A DNA stretch of 15,655 nt from Candidatus Yonathbacteria bacterium RIFCSPHIGHO2_01_FULL_51_10 (GCA_001823505.1 MHUS01000045.1:1-15655); one strand, 5' to 3'; shown: positions 6,993 to 13,237, counted from the stretch's first letter. The notes: a model not told the origin generated them from the sequence alone. Made by a program: numbers and translations.

Positions 6993-7021
6993 ATTATATC
7001 CCGCATTGCGGTTCACTCCAA
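6993..7021 (-). promoter_or_regulatory. Promoter of the STAS-DUF1059-kinase operon
   Basis: TTGGAG (7021-7016) and TATAAT (6998-6993) are 17 bases apart. The -10 ends 16 bases before the ATG at 6976, giving a leader of about ten bases with no Shine-Dalgarno sequence. A DnaA box lies 19 bases upstream of the -35. Confidence 0.6.
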
Positions 7022-7039
7022 CAACATGCGCGTACTTGC

Positions 7040-7048
7040 TGTGGATAA
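7040..7048 (-). promoter_or_regulatory. Consensus DnaA box upstream of the kinase operon
   Basis: Exact TTATCCACA on the minus strand, between the tRNA-Pro terminator and the promoter of the STAS-like gene. It is one of four exact, intergenic copies in the window. Confidence 0.4.
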
Positions 7049-7129
7049 AAAGTGTAAACACTTTTTGATGTGCCGTCACTCGGGAAAAGTCTGAGTACTC
7101 CATATTCCCACTTTTCCCTCGTTAGGCAC

Positions 7130-7182
7130 AATAAAAACCCCCGCGCCAAATATCTCGCGCCGAAGGCGCGGGGTTCTTTATT
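7130..7182 (-). terminator. Terminator of tRNA-Pro, with alternative inner hairpin
   Basis: On the minus strand CCCCGCGCC (7147-7139 with 7173-7165) forms a stem followed by GTTTTTATT; the flanks AATAAA and TTTATT extend it to about 18 pairs. A short competing hairpin, CGCGCC-TTC-GGCGCG, lies in the 5' arm and loop. The 18 bases at 7165-7182 recur exactly at 8134-8151 behind another tRNA gene. Confidence 0.75.
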
Positions 7183-7187
7183 TAATA

Positions 7188-7260
7188 TCGGGACGCCGGG
7201 ATTCGAACCCGGAGTCACCTGTACCCAAAACAGGTATGTTAGCCGTTACACCACGTCCCG
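7188..7260 (-). tRNA. tRNA-Pro, anticodon TGG
   Basis: Full cloverleaf on the minus strand: acceptor CGGGACG/CGTCCCG, anticodon stem CCTGT/ACAGG around loop TTTGGGT (anticodon TGG, followed by G37 as usual in tRNA-Pro), and T-arm CCGGG-TTCGAAT-CCCGG. The discriminator is A (7188) and CCA is not encoded. A likely extended -10, TGC-TAGGAT, lies at 7274-7269, just upstream. Confidence 0.95.
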
Positions 7261-7300
7261 TTCCAAGCATCCTAGCACACAACATACCGTAAGCGTAGTG

Positions 7301-7693
7301 TTACGCAATATGCTCGATCATACGCACCATCGCTTTCTTTTTTGAAACGTCCACCCAAACCGCAACAGCATCACATTGCCATTCAACTTCATCACCCTCC
7401 ACTAACGCGAGATATGACTGAACGGCACGCAGCATCCTTTCGATCTTCTTCGGATGGATGTTCTCCTCCGGCAAAAAGCCATCATTTTCACGTGTAACGC
7501 TCCCCAAGTTTTCACGTGAAAGCGTTTTTACCTCGAAAAAATGGATTATTCCGCCCTTTTGGGCAATAATGTCAATTTCTCCCCATTTCCGCCAAAAATT
7601 CCTCTCAACGATGACAAAACCCTTATTTTTAAGGTATTTACAAGCAATATCCTCCCCTAACGCCCCTATTTCCTGCTTTTTAGTAAGCGCCAT
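7301..7693 (-). CDS. yraN: YraN/UPF0102 family endonuclease-like protein
   Basis: A 130-residue protein with the full UPF0102 signature: KQEIGALGEDIACKYLKNKG at the start, the nuclease-like core GEIDIIAQKGGIIHFFEVK (39-56) with Asp41, Glu54 and Lys56 of the PD-(D/E)XK-like fold, and the C-terminal KIERMLRAVQSYL helix. Glu14 in the first helix is also kept. The family resembles Holliday-junction resolvases, but its cellular substrate is not settled. The ATG at 7693 follows a TACAAT -10 by six bases and should be leaderless. It stands alone, 40 bases upstream of tRNA-Pro on the same strand. Confidence 0.93.
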   Translation of the reverse strand: MALTKKQEIGALGEDIACKYLKNKGFVIVERNFWRKWGEIDIIAQKGGIIHFFEVKTLSRENLGSVTRENDGFLPEENIHPKKIERMLRAVQSYLALVEGDEVEWQCDAVAVWVDVSKKKAMVRMIEHIA

Positions 7694-7699
7694 GCCTAT

Positions 7700-7727
7700 A
7701 TTGTATGAAAGTTTTCACGAATAACAA
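7700..7727 (-). promoter_or_regulatory. Promoter of yraN, leaderless type
   Basis: TTGTTA (7727-7722) and TACAAT (7705-7700) are 16 bases apart, and the -10 ends six bases before the ATG. Confidence 0.6.
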
Positions 7728-8012
7728 TGTTACTTAGTAACGAAATACTACTAATTTACACATTTTTCAGAAAATCCTTGTAAAATAAGCACTTTTTGAA
7801 AAATATCGCCCGAATTACGCTATTTCGGTCACAAAAATATGTCTTTTATGCACTTTGTCCCCAGAGTTATCCACAGTTTTTTCCGTTTTATCCTTATTTA
7901 TTTAATATCTTTCTTGACGATTCTTTCCCGTATGTCAAATTCTCCTCAAAAACAAATAAAGGACATCCTGGCTATCAAACACAAAAAGCGCCTTTCGGCA
8001 CTTTTATTGCAA
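7728..8012. other. AT-rich non-coding stretch
   Basis: I see no convincing gene in this AT-rich interval upstream of yraN. Short plus-strand frames exist but lack a ribosome site, have biased composition and run through the palindrome that follows. It holds one exact DnaA box (7867-7875) with T-rich sequence after it, which resembles origin-type DNA. With a single box and no dnaA or dnaN gene nearby, an origin is not supported. Confidence 0.5.
7867..7875 (+). promoter_or_regulatory. Consensus DnaA box in AT-rich intergenic DNA
   Basis: Exact TTATCCACA on the plus strand, followed by a T-rich run. This is the only one of the four boxes with AT-rich surroundings on both sides. Confidence 0.45.
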
Positions 8013-8056
8013 GCGCTCAAATCCCCCGTCCGCTTGCGGACGGGGGATTTGAGCGC
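8013..8056. repeat. Perfect 44-nt palindrome (21-bp stem, TT centre)
   Basis: Bases 8013-8033 and 8036-8056 are exact reverse complements with only TT between. The stem is GC-rich in its centre, with CCCCCGTCCGC facing its complement. No T run follows in either direction, so it is not a standard terminator. It lies downstream of the tRNA-Gly(GCC) terminator. It may be a dispersed REP-like repeat or a cruciform-forming site. Confidence 0.85.
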
Positions 8057-8066
8057 ATAGGGTTGT

Positions 8067-8086
8067 GAGCGAGCGGTGGCTCGCTC
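8067..8086. repeat. Small perfect hairpin next to the palindrome
   Basis: GAGCGAGC and GCTCGCTC (8 bp) pair around GGTG. It lies 10 bases from the 44-nt palindrome and 11 bases from the tRNA-Gly terminator, forming a row of three hairpins. No function can be read from it. Confidence 0.5.
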
Positions 8087-8097
8087 CTTGGCATCAA

Positions 8098-8149
8098 AGA
8101 ACCCTGGTCCCGCGTCCAAATACCATGAGCCTTGGCGCGGGGTTCTTTA
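8098..8149 (-). terminator. Terminator of tRNA-Gly(GCC)
   Basis: AGAACCC pairs with GGGTTCT at the ends and CCCGCG with CGCGGG further in (8098-8114 with 8136-8146), starting a few bases after the tRNA. The final arm runs into GGGTTCTTTG on the minus strand, a weak T run. Its upstream arm shares 18 identical bases with the tRNA-Pro terminator. Confidence 0.6.
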
Positions 8150-8152
8150 TTG

Positions 8153-8223
8153 TGCGGGTAGGGAGAATCGAACTCCCATCATCTGATTGGCAACCAGATG
8201 TTCTACCATTGAACCATACCCGC
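8153..8223 (-). tRNA. tRNA-Gly, anticodon GCC
   Basis: Cloverleaf on the minus strand: acceptor GCGGGTA/TACCCGC, D-arm with AATGGTAG, anticodon stem TCTGG/TCAGA (one G-T pair) around loop TTGCCAA (anticodon GCC), and T-arm GGGAG-TTCGATT-CTCCC. The discriminator is A (8153); CCA is not encoded (ACA follows). Its first 21 bases overlap the end of the upstream HTH gene, so the two are probably on one transcript. Confidence 0.95.
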
Positions 8224-8898
8224 ATTCTCACAAAGCTTTTCACTTGCAAGGCGGATCCATTCAAGGATCCTTACTTTTAGCACCTTGTCGCCGATTATAA
8301 TATTTCCTACGCCATAAATCAATTTTTTCGTTTTATGGCGTCCTTCTGTTCTTTGGCTTTTATAGAACTGCTTCCGCGGAACCCCCACCTCTTTCTCCCA
8401 ATACTTTTCGCACTCATCAATGTTATTATCTGGATAAACGAGGGCCCAGAAATGCATCTTTTCACTGCGAACAAAACAATGCTTGTCAATAAACAACTTA
8501 AATATCCTGAGTAGCCGTGCTTCTGCATTAGAGATCCTCACTAAGTTGCTTTTCATGGACTTATCTCCTTCTCCTGCGTAAAGCATAATCCCGGCAATGA
8601 AGAGCGGGTCTGCTTTGTTTTTTAAAAAGTACTCTTCAGCTTCAGCTCTTGCTTGGCTGTATTTTGTAGAAAGGAGAGTAGTGCGTGCTTGATTGATCTT
8701 CATTATTGCACTACGGCGCGCAACCATACGTAATTCTGCGTTCTTCTCTATGACGCTTTTAGGCCATTCATGTCGACCGAACCAATAAGAAAGCGTTGAC
8801 TTTGGAACGCCTGTAGTATTGGCGATCTCTTGATAACTTTTCCCACTACTTCTCAGAACGATCGCTTGGTCTTTTGTTTTCCTTCTTTCTGTATGCAT
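8203..8898 (-). CDS. HTH protein with GEGxK domain, homing-endonuclease-like
   Basis: A 231-residue protein. Residues 7-42 form a resolvase-type helix-turn-helix (KDQAIVLRSSGKSYQEIANT, then VPKSTLSYWF). A basic helical linker follows, then a domain opening with FIAGIMLYAGEGDKS (100-114), RISNAEARLLRIFKLFI (121-137) and a WALVYPDNN block. I recognise this layout from HTH proteins common in CPR and actinobacterial genomes that look distantly LAGLIDADG-like; function is unproven. The last residues, AGMVQW plus stop, are read from the first 21 bases of tRNA-Gly(GCC), an unusual overlap. A TACTAT lies only four bases before the ATG, so the start could be leaderless or slightly downstream. Alternatives: a transcription factor or a relic of a homing element beside a tRNA. 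Confidence 0.75.
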   Translation of the reverse strand: MHTERRKTKDQAIVLRSSGKSYQEIANTTGVPKSTLSYWFGRHEWPKSVIEKNAELRMVARRSAIMKINQARTTLLSTKYSQARAEAEEYFLKNKADPLFIAGIMLYAGEGDKSMKSNLVRISNAEARLLRIFKLFIDKHCFVRSEKMHFWALVYPDNNIDECEKYWEKEVGVPRKQFYKSQRTEGRHKTKKLIYGVGNIIIGDKVLKVRILEWIRLASEKLCENAGMVQW

Positions 8899-8976
8899 AA
8901 ATATAGTACAACCGTCCCAATATGTTACTGACTATTACGATAGTACCATACCCATGCTCAAAATCAAAGCTTTTTG

Positions 8977-9049
8977 TGCGCCCGGAGGGAATCGAACCCC
9001 CAACCCCTTGGTTCGAAGCCAAGTACTCTATCCGTTGAGCTACGGGCGC
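8977..9049 (-). tRNA. tRNA-Arg, anticodon TCG
   Basis: Cloverleaf on the minus strand: acceptor GCGCCCG/CGGGCGC, D-arm with GCTC and GAGT, anticodon stem CTTGG/CCAAG around loop CTTCGAA (anticodon TCG, reading CGA), and a T-arm with TTCGATT. The discriminator is A (8977) and CCA is not encoded (ACA follows). It is divergent from the CCA-adding enzyme gene, with 50 bases between them holding both promoters. Confidence 0.95.
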
Positions 9050-9063
9050 ATTACCCTTCTACA

Positions 9064-9093
9064 TTAGCAAAAAAAGGCAAAATAACCTAAAAT
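9064..9093 (+). promoter_or_regulatory. Promoter of the CCA-adding enzyme, leaderless type
   Basis: TTAGCA (9064-9069) and TAAAAT (9088-9093) are 18 bases apart. The -10 ends six bases before the ATG at 9100, so the message should lack a leader. Confidence 0.6.
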
Positions 9094-9099
9094 ATCTAC

Positions 9100-10590
9100 A
9101 TGAATGAACTGATGGAGTCTCACAAAAAGACCTACAAGATCCCCGCGGAGGTTTCACGGGTAACGGAAACACTGGAAAAGGCTGGTTTTGAAGCCTATCT
9201 TGTTGGCGGTTGCGTCCGCGACCTTGAGACCGGCAATAAACCAAAAGACTGGGATGTTACGACGAACGCCCGCCCTGATGATATCAAAAAGCTGTTTGAT
9301 GAAACATTCTACGAAAACGACTTTGGAACGGTCGGTGTGGTTAGTGAAACAGAGGACCCGACCCTCAAAGTTATCGAGATCACCCCATATCGCCTTGAAG
9401 GGAAGTACAGCGACAAACGGCGGCCGGACGGCATTACCTTCGCTGACAACCTTGAGGACGACCTCAAGCGGCGAGATTTCACGATCAACGCTATGGCGTA
9501 TAGCGTTTCTCAAGGACACGTTCTTGATCTCTATCAAGGACATCAGGATATAAAGGACAAAGTGCTCCGTACGGTGGGAAATCCCCATGAGCGCTTCAGT
9601 GAGGACGCCTTGCGTATTCTCCGGGCAGTACGCCTTGCCTCTGAGCTTGGTTTCACGATCAATAAAGAAACAGCCGACGCTATCGTCGAAACAGCCCTGT
9701 CCCTTAAGCATATTTCGGCAGAACGTATCCGGGACGAGTTCTCAAAAATGATCGATTCGCCGCGCCCCCTTGAGGGAGTTGTGATCGCCCAGCGTCTCGG
9801 CCTCCTTACATATATCCTTCCTGAGATGGAGGAGGGGATAGGCAAGGAGCAGAATGGGGACCATATCTATGATGTTTGGGAGCACAACCTCCGCGCCCTC
9901 CAGCACGCCGCTGACCGTGGCTGGCCATTTCACGTGAAACTTGCGGCTTTGTTACACGATGTGGGCAAACCCGCCACTCGTCGCTGGTCAGACGAAAAGA
10001 AGGATTGGACTTTTTATGGACACGATGTGGTTGGTGGCCGCATGGCAAAGAAGGCCCTTGAGCGGCTCAAGTTCCCTAAAAAGATCGTTGACGACGTATC
10101 TACGCTCGTTCGATACCACCTCTTTTTCTCTGATGTGGACAAGATCACGCTCTCGGCTGTGCGCCGCATTGTGAAAAACGTCGGCCCCGAGCTCGTCTGG
10201 GATCTGATGAAAGTCCGCGCCTGCGACCGGATCGGCATGGGGCGACCGAAAGAAACACCCTACCGCCTCCGCAAATATGAATCAATGATAGAAGAGGCGA
10301 TGCGGGCACCGGTGTCCGTGGGGATGCTTAAAATAGACGGCGCAAGGATCATGGAGGTTATTCGTGAAACACCGGGGCCTAAGGTGGGCTTTGTCCTCCA
10401 CGCGCTCCTTGAGGAGGTCTTGGACGACCCGACACTCAATACCGCCGAATATCTTGAAGGTAAGGCAACCGAGCTTGCAAAACTCCCGCTTGAAGAGCTG
10501 AAAAAGCTTGGCGAGCAGGGGAAAGAAAAGAAAGACGAAAAAGAAGCAGGGGAGATCGACGAGATCCGCAAAAAGCATTGGGTGAAGTAA
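9100..10590 (+). CDS. cca: CCA-adding tRNA nucleotidyltransferase with HD domain
   Basis: Adds or repairs the 3' CCA of tRNAs; all four tRNA genes here lack it, so the enzyme is needed. Class II poly(A) polymerase family, 496 residues. Nucleotidyltransferase head: GGCVRD (36-41), catalytic Asp50 and Asp52 in KDWDVTT, RRDFTINAMA (124-133), and the SEDALRILRAVRLASELGF block (167-185). An HD domain follows with His262, HD286-287 in LLHDVGK, His308 and His340, which in the family gives phosphatase or phosphodiesterase activity. The C-terminus ends in a Lys/Glu-rich tail (about 460-496). Sequence alone does not separate a full CCA enzyme from an A-adding one, but no second nucleotidyltransferase is seen in the window. 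ATG at 9100 chosen because the -10 fits; a second Met lies four codons in. Confidence 0.93.
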   Translation: MNELMESHKKTYKIPAEVSRVTETLEKAGFEAYLVGGCVRDLETGNKPKDWDVTTNARPDDIKKLFDETFYENDFGTVGVVSETEDPTLKVIEITPYRLEGKYSDKRRPDGITFADNLEDDLKRRDFTINAMAYSVSQGHVLDLYQGHQDIKDKVLRTVGNPHERFSEDALRILRAVRLASELGFTINKETADAIVETALSLKHISAERIRDEFSKMIDSPRPLEGVVIAQRLGLLTYILPEMEEGIGKEQNGDHIYDVWEHNLRALQHAADRGWPFHVKLAALLHDVGKPATRRWSDEKKDWTFYGHDVVGGRMAKKALERLKFPKKIVDDVSTLVRYHLFFSDVDKITLSAVRRIVKNVGPELVWDLMKVRACDRIGMGRPKETPYRLRKYESMIEEAMRAPVSVGMLKIDGARIMEVIRETPGPKVGFVLHALLEEVLDDPTLNTAEYLEGKATELAKLPLEELKKLGEQGKEKKDEKEAGEIDEIRKKHWVK

Positions 10591-10599
10591 TTTTGGGCA

Positions 10600-10629
10600 A
10601 AACAAAACCCCTCGCAAGCGAGGGGTTTA
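10600..10629. terminator. Shared bidirectional terminator
   Basis: CCCCTCGC and GCGAGGGG pair around AA (10608-10625). Minus-strand transcripts meet TTTTGTTTTG after the stem; plus-strand ones meet only TTTATT. It therefore fits the structured minus-strand RNA best and probably also ends cca. Confidence 0.8.
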
Positions 10630-10927
10630 TTCGGTGATGACAGGGGAGCAGGTCAATGTGCCTTTGCTCATGCGTGCGTTTTGTGTCCGTTACTAAAAGT
10701 TCGCGGATCGATGCACAACCCTCACCGAATTGGGTGCCGTGCCGGAAGGGGAGATACGAGGACTGCCCTGAGGGGGCGCTAGAGAAGGGGGTTGGGGTCG
10801 AAGGTTTTTCCTCCGAAATGCCTTTGCCAACCTTTGTATTCTTGCGCGCACCTGCGGTCTTCTGTCCGATCCCGTATCTCTTATCTCCTCCGGCTAGGCG
10901 GCATTCTTTAGGACGAACTTCTATCCT
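10608..10927 (-). ncRNA. Structured RNA of unknown family, about 320 nt
   Basis: The interval is bounded by a consensus promoter (10934-10961) and a terminator, carries no convincing gene on either strand, and is rich in long-range pairing. Helices on the minus strand: 10894-10873 with 10758-10741 (GAGATACG/CGTATCTC extended by CCGG pairs), 10832-10827 with 10795-10790 (GGTTGG/CCAACC), and 10730-10722 with 10637-10629 (ATTCGGTGA/TCACCGAAT). The 5' and 3' ends can also pair through ACAGG/CCTGT. I looked for RNase P (GAGGAAAGTCC and its partner), tmRNA (tRNA-like end, tag frame) and SRP RNA (GGAAGCA loop) signatures and found none. It may be a diverged member of one of these, a 6S-type RNA, or new. 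Confidence 0.6.
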
Positions 10928-10933
10928 GTTACC

Positions 10934-10961
10934 ATTATAGCAGATTGTAGATTTTTGTCAA
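10934..10961 (-). promoter_or_regulatory. Consensus extended promoter of the structured RNA
   Basis: Exact TTGACA (10961-10956) and exact TATAAT (10939-10934), 16 bases apart, with TGC directly before the -10. It is the best match to a housekeeping promoter in the window. A run of nine C (10962-10970, plus strand) abuts the -35. Confidence 0.85.
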
Positions 10962-11007
10962 CCCCCCCCCGTAATGGTTCAATAGCTTGGCACCACCTCA
11001 AAGTTTA

Positions 11008-11032
11008 TTTGGAAAGGTTTAACCTTTCCAAA
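11008..11032. terminator. 12-bp hairpin after the exonuclease gene
   Basis: Bases 11008-11019 and 11021-11032 are exact reverse complements around one T. It lies eight bases past the stop of the exonuclease gene. The following minus-strand sequence (AATAAACTTTG) has few T, so termination is possible rather than clear. Confidence 0.5.
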
Positions 11033-11040
11033 AATCCTGA

Positions 11041-11808
11041 TCACTTAAGCAGCAGCTCCAGTGGGCAGTGGTCCGAGCCATACATATCGGCAAGGATCTT
11101 GGTGCCGGAAATTTTGTTCATCAGATCGGCACTTACAAAAAAATAGTCGATGCGCCAGCCGACGTTGCGGTCGCGGGCCGCGGTTTTCATGTCCCAGTAC
11201 GTGTACGCGCCAACTTTAGTGGGGTAAAAGTGACGGAATGTGTCTACGTATCCATGCGCCACAACCTCATCGAGCCAAGCGCGCTCTTCCGGAAGAAAGC
11301 CGGTGTTCTTTTCATTTTCTTTTGGGCGGGCAAGGTCGATCTCCTCGTGCGCGGTATTGATGTCGCCGCAGAAAATTATTTTTTTGCCGCCGGCCTGCAG
11401 GGCATCAATGAACTTAAGGAACACATCATAAAACTCCAGTTTGTACTCCAAGCGGTGTGGCCCCCCGCCGCCATTGGGGAAATACACATTCAAAAGGACA
11501 AAGTCCTTGAAATATAGGACGAGGGTGCGTCCTTCGTCGTCAAACTTTTTTATGCCCATGCCGTACTCAACCTTTTCCGGTTCCTCTTTCGTATATACCG
11601 CGACACCGCTGTAGCCCTTGCGGAGTTTTGATGAGGCGAAATATGCATGATAACCCGTAGGATTGCGCACTTCATCGGGCAACTGCTCCGCTTCGGCCTT
11701 TGTTTCCTGCAGGCACAAAATATCCGGATCCTGCTTGAGAATATCCTTCCAAAAGCCGTTGCGCCCGATAGAGCGCAGGCCATTCACGTTCCATGAGATG
11801 ATTTTCAT
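11041..11808 (-). CDS. xth: Exodeoxyribonuclease III / AP endonuclease
   Basis: Base-excision repair enzyme that cuts at abasic sites and trims 3' ends. At 255 residues it has the usual ExoIII length and all family motifs: Asn7 (SWNVNG), metal-binding Glu35 (LQETK), Tyr109 with PN111-112 (NVYFPNG), Asp149 and Asn151 (FCGDIN), Trp205 (AYTYWD), the WRIDYF block with Asp221, and Asp246-His247 (GSDHCPLEL) at the end. No missing residues. The ATG at 11808 follows TATACT by six bases and looks leaderless. It is divergent from the 117-residue hypothetical gene, with about 100 bases between the two starts. Confidence 0.95.
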   Translation of the reverse strand: MKIISWNVNGLRSIGRNGFWKDILKQDPDILCLQETKAEAEQLPDEVRNPTGYHAYFASSKLRKGYSGVAVYTKEEPEKVEYGMGIKKFDDEGRTLVLYFKDFVLLNVYFPNGGGGPHRLEYKLEFYDVFLKFIDALQAGGKKIIFCGDINTAHEEIDLARPKENEKNTGFLPEERAWLDEVVAHGYVDTFRHFYPTKVGAYTYWDMKTAARDRNVGWRIDYFFVSADLMNKISGTKILADMYGSDHCPLELLLK

Positions 11809-11814
11809 CCCGTG

Positions 11815-11820
11815 AGTATA
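11815..11820 (-). promoter_or_regulatory. -10 box of the exonuclease gene, leaderless type
   Basis: TATACT ends six bases before the ATG at 11808. No good -35 is visible at 16-18 bases. Confidence 0.45.
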
Positions 11821-11832
11821 TCATATGTCGTA

Positions 11833-11861
11833 TTGCTTTTTTGACACATTTCTGGTATTGT
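11833..11861 (+). promoter_or_regulatory. Promoter of the 117-residue hypothetical gene
   Basis: TTGCTT (11833-11838) and TATTGT (11856-11861) are 17 bases apart, with TGG before the -10 (extended type). An exact TTGACA at 11841-11846 is also present but has no good -10 partner. The leader would be about 44 bases and holds a Shine-Dalgarno sequence. Confidence 0.5.
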
Positions 11862-11911
11862 GTTGAAAGTTTGGTCTTCATCAGCCGTTCCATCACCGTG
11901 AGGTTTCTGCC

Positions 11912-12265
11912 ATGCCCATGAAAGTCGTGACGTTAAATCTGGGAGACTTGTTAAAGAAGAATCCCAACCCAGCAGATGTGTGGTTTGTCCTCTCACTAAA
12001 TGGAGTTCTCAGGCCGAACTGCCTTCATAAGTCCGTCTGCAGGATGCCGTATGAGACGCGCAGGGATTTCGCGTGTCCGATCCTGACGCTTGGGGAGCTC
12101 CGCGACGCAGCGCGTAGTAAATTTCCATCCACTGAGATGACCCGCATCGGCGTCTCTTCGAAAGAACGGCATAACGGCACAAATCATGGATGGGAACCCG
12201 AATTCAAGATCATCGACGGAGTTCAGCCACACGAAGTAGCGGTCATCACCCAACAAGCACTGTAG
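11912..12265 (+). CDS. Hypothetical protein, 117 residues
   Basis: I do not recognise this protein. It is soluble, mixed in charge, with two Cys near the middle (NCLHKSVCRM, residues 36-45) and one more at 55, no signal peptide and no repeats. Support for a real gene is contextual: an extended promoter upstream, a GTGAGG Shine-Dalgarno sequence eight bases before the ATG, and a textbook terminator 12 bases after the stop. The third codon is also ATG, but the spacing favours the first. It is one of few genes here with a clear ribosome site, in contrast to its leaderless neighbours. It is divergent from xth and convergent with the recombinase. Confidence 0.7.
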   Translation: MPMKVVTLNLGDLLKKNPNPADVWFVLSLNGVLRPNCLHKSVCRMPYETRRDFACPILTLGELRDAARSKFPSTEMTRIGVSSKERHNGTNHGWEPEFKIIDGVQPHEVAVITQQAL

Positions 12266-12277
12266 TTCCCATAGCCC

Positions 12278-12308
12278 GCCGTTTCCCCTAGGGGAAACGG
12301 CGTTTTTT
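12278..12308 (+). terminator. Strong terminator of the 117-residue gene
   Basis: GCCGTTTCCCC and GGGGAAACGGC form an 11-bp stem with a TA centre (12278-12301), followed by GTTTTTTC. On the minus strand no T run follows, so it serves the plus-strand gene; it lies just beyond the recombinase stop. Confidence 0.9.
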
Positions 12309-12316
12309 CTTTCGTC

Positions 12317-13237
12317 TTATTTCCTCCCCCTGCTATGAAACTTCTGATGGATCTCGCGGAGGTGTTTGTCGGTGACGTGGGTGTAGACCTGTGTGGTAGT
12401 GATGTTGGCATGGCCCAGGAGCGCCTGCACGGAGCGCAGGTCAGCGCCATTGGAGAGCAGATCGGTGGCAAATGCATGCCGGAGCGTGTGCGGCGTGACC
12501 TTGCTCGTGATGCCGGCGCGGGCGGCGTACTCCTTGATGTGCCGCTGCACGTCGCGCGGAGAGATCCGGTGCGGCTTGCCTTCCCACCCATCCACAAAGA
12601 GCGCCTCTTCCATGTCGTTGCGCGTGGCAAGGTATTCCTTCACCGCGTCCTTGGCGGCAGGGGAGAGGAAGACCACCCGCACCTTATCGCCCTTGCCGCG
12701 TACGGACATTTCATCGCGCGTAAGGTCAATGTCAACATTGAGCCCACAGAGCTCGGCAACGCGCAACCCCGTTGAGAACAAGAGTTCCAAGATCGCGTTA
12801 TCGCGGAGGTGTCCGCGTTTTTTGTGGATGTCTTCCGTCTTGGCACATGCCTCCCGCGGGGCGGCGAGCAGACGCTCAAGCTCAGAGACCGTAATGAGGT
12901 CAAGGGAGCGCTCGGGAACCTTGGCAAGCTCAATGCGCTCGGGAGAAATGCTCTCCACCCCGCGCTTGCGGAGAAATTTCAAAAATGCGCGGATCGCAAT
13001 GAGGTAATAATTCTGCGTACGGCGCTTCATGGAGCCTGCGGTGCCCGCTTGCCGGTTGAGCCATAGGCGAAACTCTCTGATATTCTCCTCGGTGATGTCG
13101 CGCAGCGCCTCCGCCTTGATGTGCTCAAAGAAGCGCGTGAGGTAGCGATCATAGTTCTCCACCGTCTTTACCGCACGGCCGCGCTCGATCTCGATGTATT
13201 CCAAGAATTGCCGTTTGAGTGTGCCGAGCTCTGTCAT
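12317..13237 (-). CDS. Xer-type tyrosine recombinase
   Basis: A 306-residue site-specific recombinase of XerC/XerD size and layout: SAM-like DNA-binding domain (about 1-95) and catalytic domain (about 115-300). The full catalytic set is visible: Arg159 (STGLRVAELCGL), Lys182 (RGKGDKVRVV), His250 and Arg253 (TPHTLRHAFAT), His276 (LLGHANITTTQ) and nucleophile Tyr285 (VYTHV). Its housekeeping role would be chromosome dimer resolution. No second Xer gene or phage-like neighbour is seen, so XerC versus XerD, or a single-Xer system, cannot be decided. A longer frame reaches 13348, but the Met at 13237 matches the family start and follows TACAAT by six bases. It is divergent from the acidic 83-residue gene. 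Confidence 0.93.
   Translation of the reverse strand: MTELGTLKRQFLEYIEIERGRAVKTVENYDRYLTRFFEHIKAEALRDITEENIREFRLWLNRQAGTAGSMKRRTQNYYLIAIRAFLKFLRKRGVESISPERIELAKVPERSLDLITVSELERLLAAPREACAKTEDIHKKRGHLRDNAILELLFSTGLRVAELCGLNVDIDLTRDEMSVRGKGDKVRVVFLSPAAKDAVKEYLATRNDMEEALFVDGWEGKPHRISPRDVQRHIKEYAARAGITSKVTPHTLRHAFATDLLSNGADLRSVQALLGHANITTTQVYTHVTDKHLREIHQKFHSRGRK

Noticed and set aside
7690..7960. AT-rich stretch with a DnaA box as replication origin
   Set aside because: Only one exact box, and no dnaA, dnaN or other origin genes in the window.
7839..8060. Plus-strand frame with a hydrophobic start (73 codons)
   Set aside because: It crosses the DnaA box and reads through the perfect palindrome; no ribosome site or known pattern.
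10608..10927. RNase P RNA, tmRNA or SRP RNA
   Set aside because: The diagnostic motifs of each were looked for by eye and not found; a diverged form cannot be excluded without a covariance search.
10656..10940. Plus-strand frame of 94 codons opposite the structured RNA
   Set aside because: No promoter or ribosome site, Cys/Pro-rich composition, and the helices and promoter favour a minus-strand RNA.
12278..12301. 24-base palindrome as a recombination or operator site next to the recombinase
   Set aside because: It is followed by GTTTTTTC and directly follows a plus-strand gene, so a plain terminator explains it.
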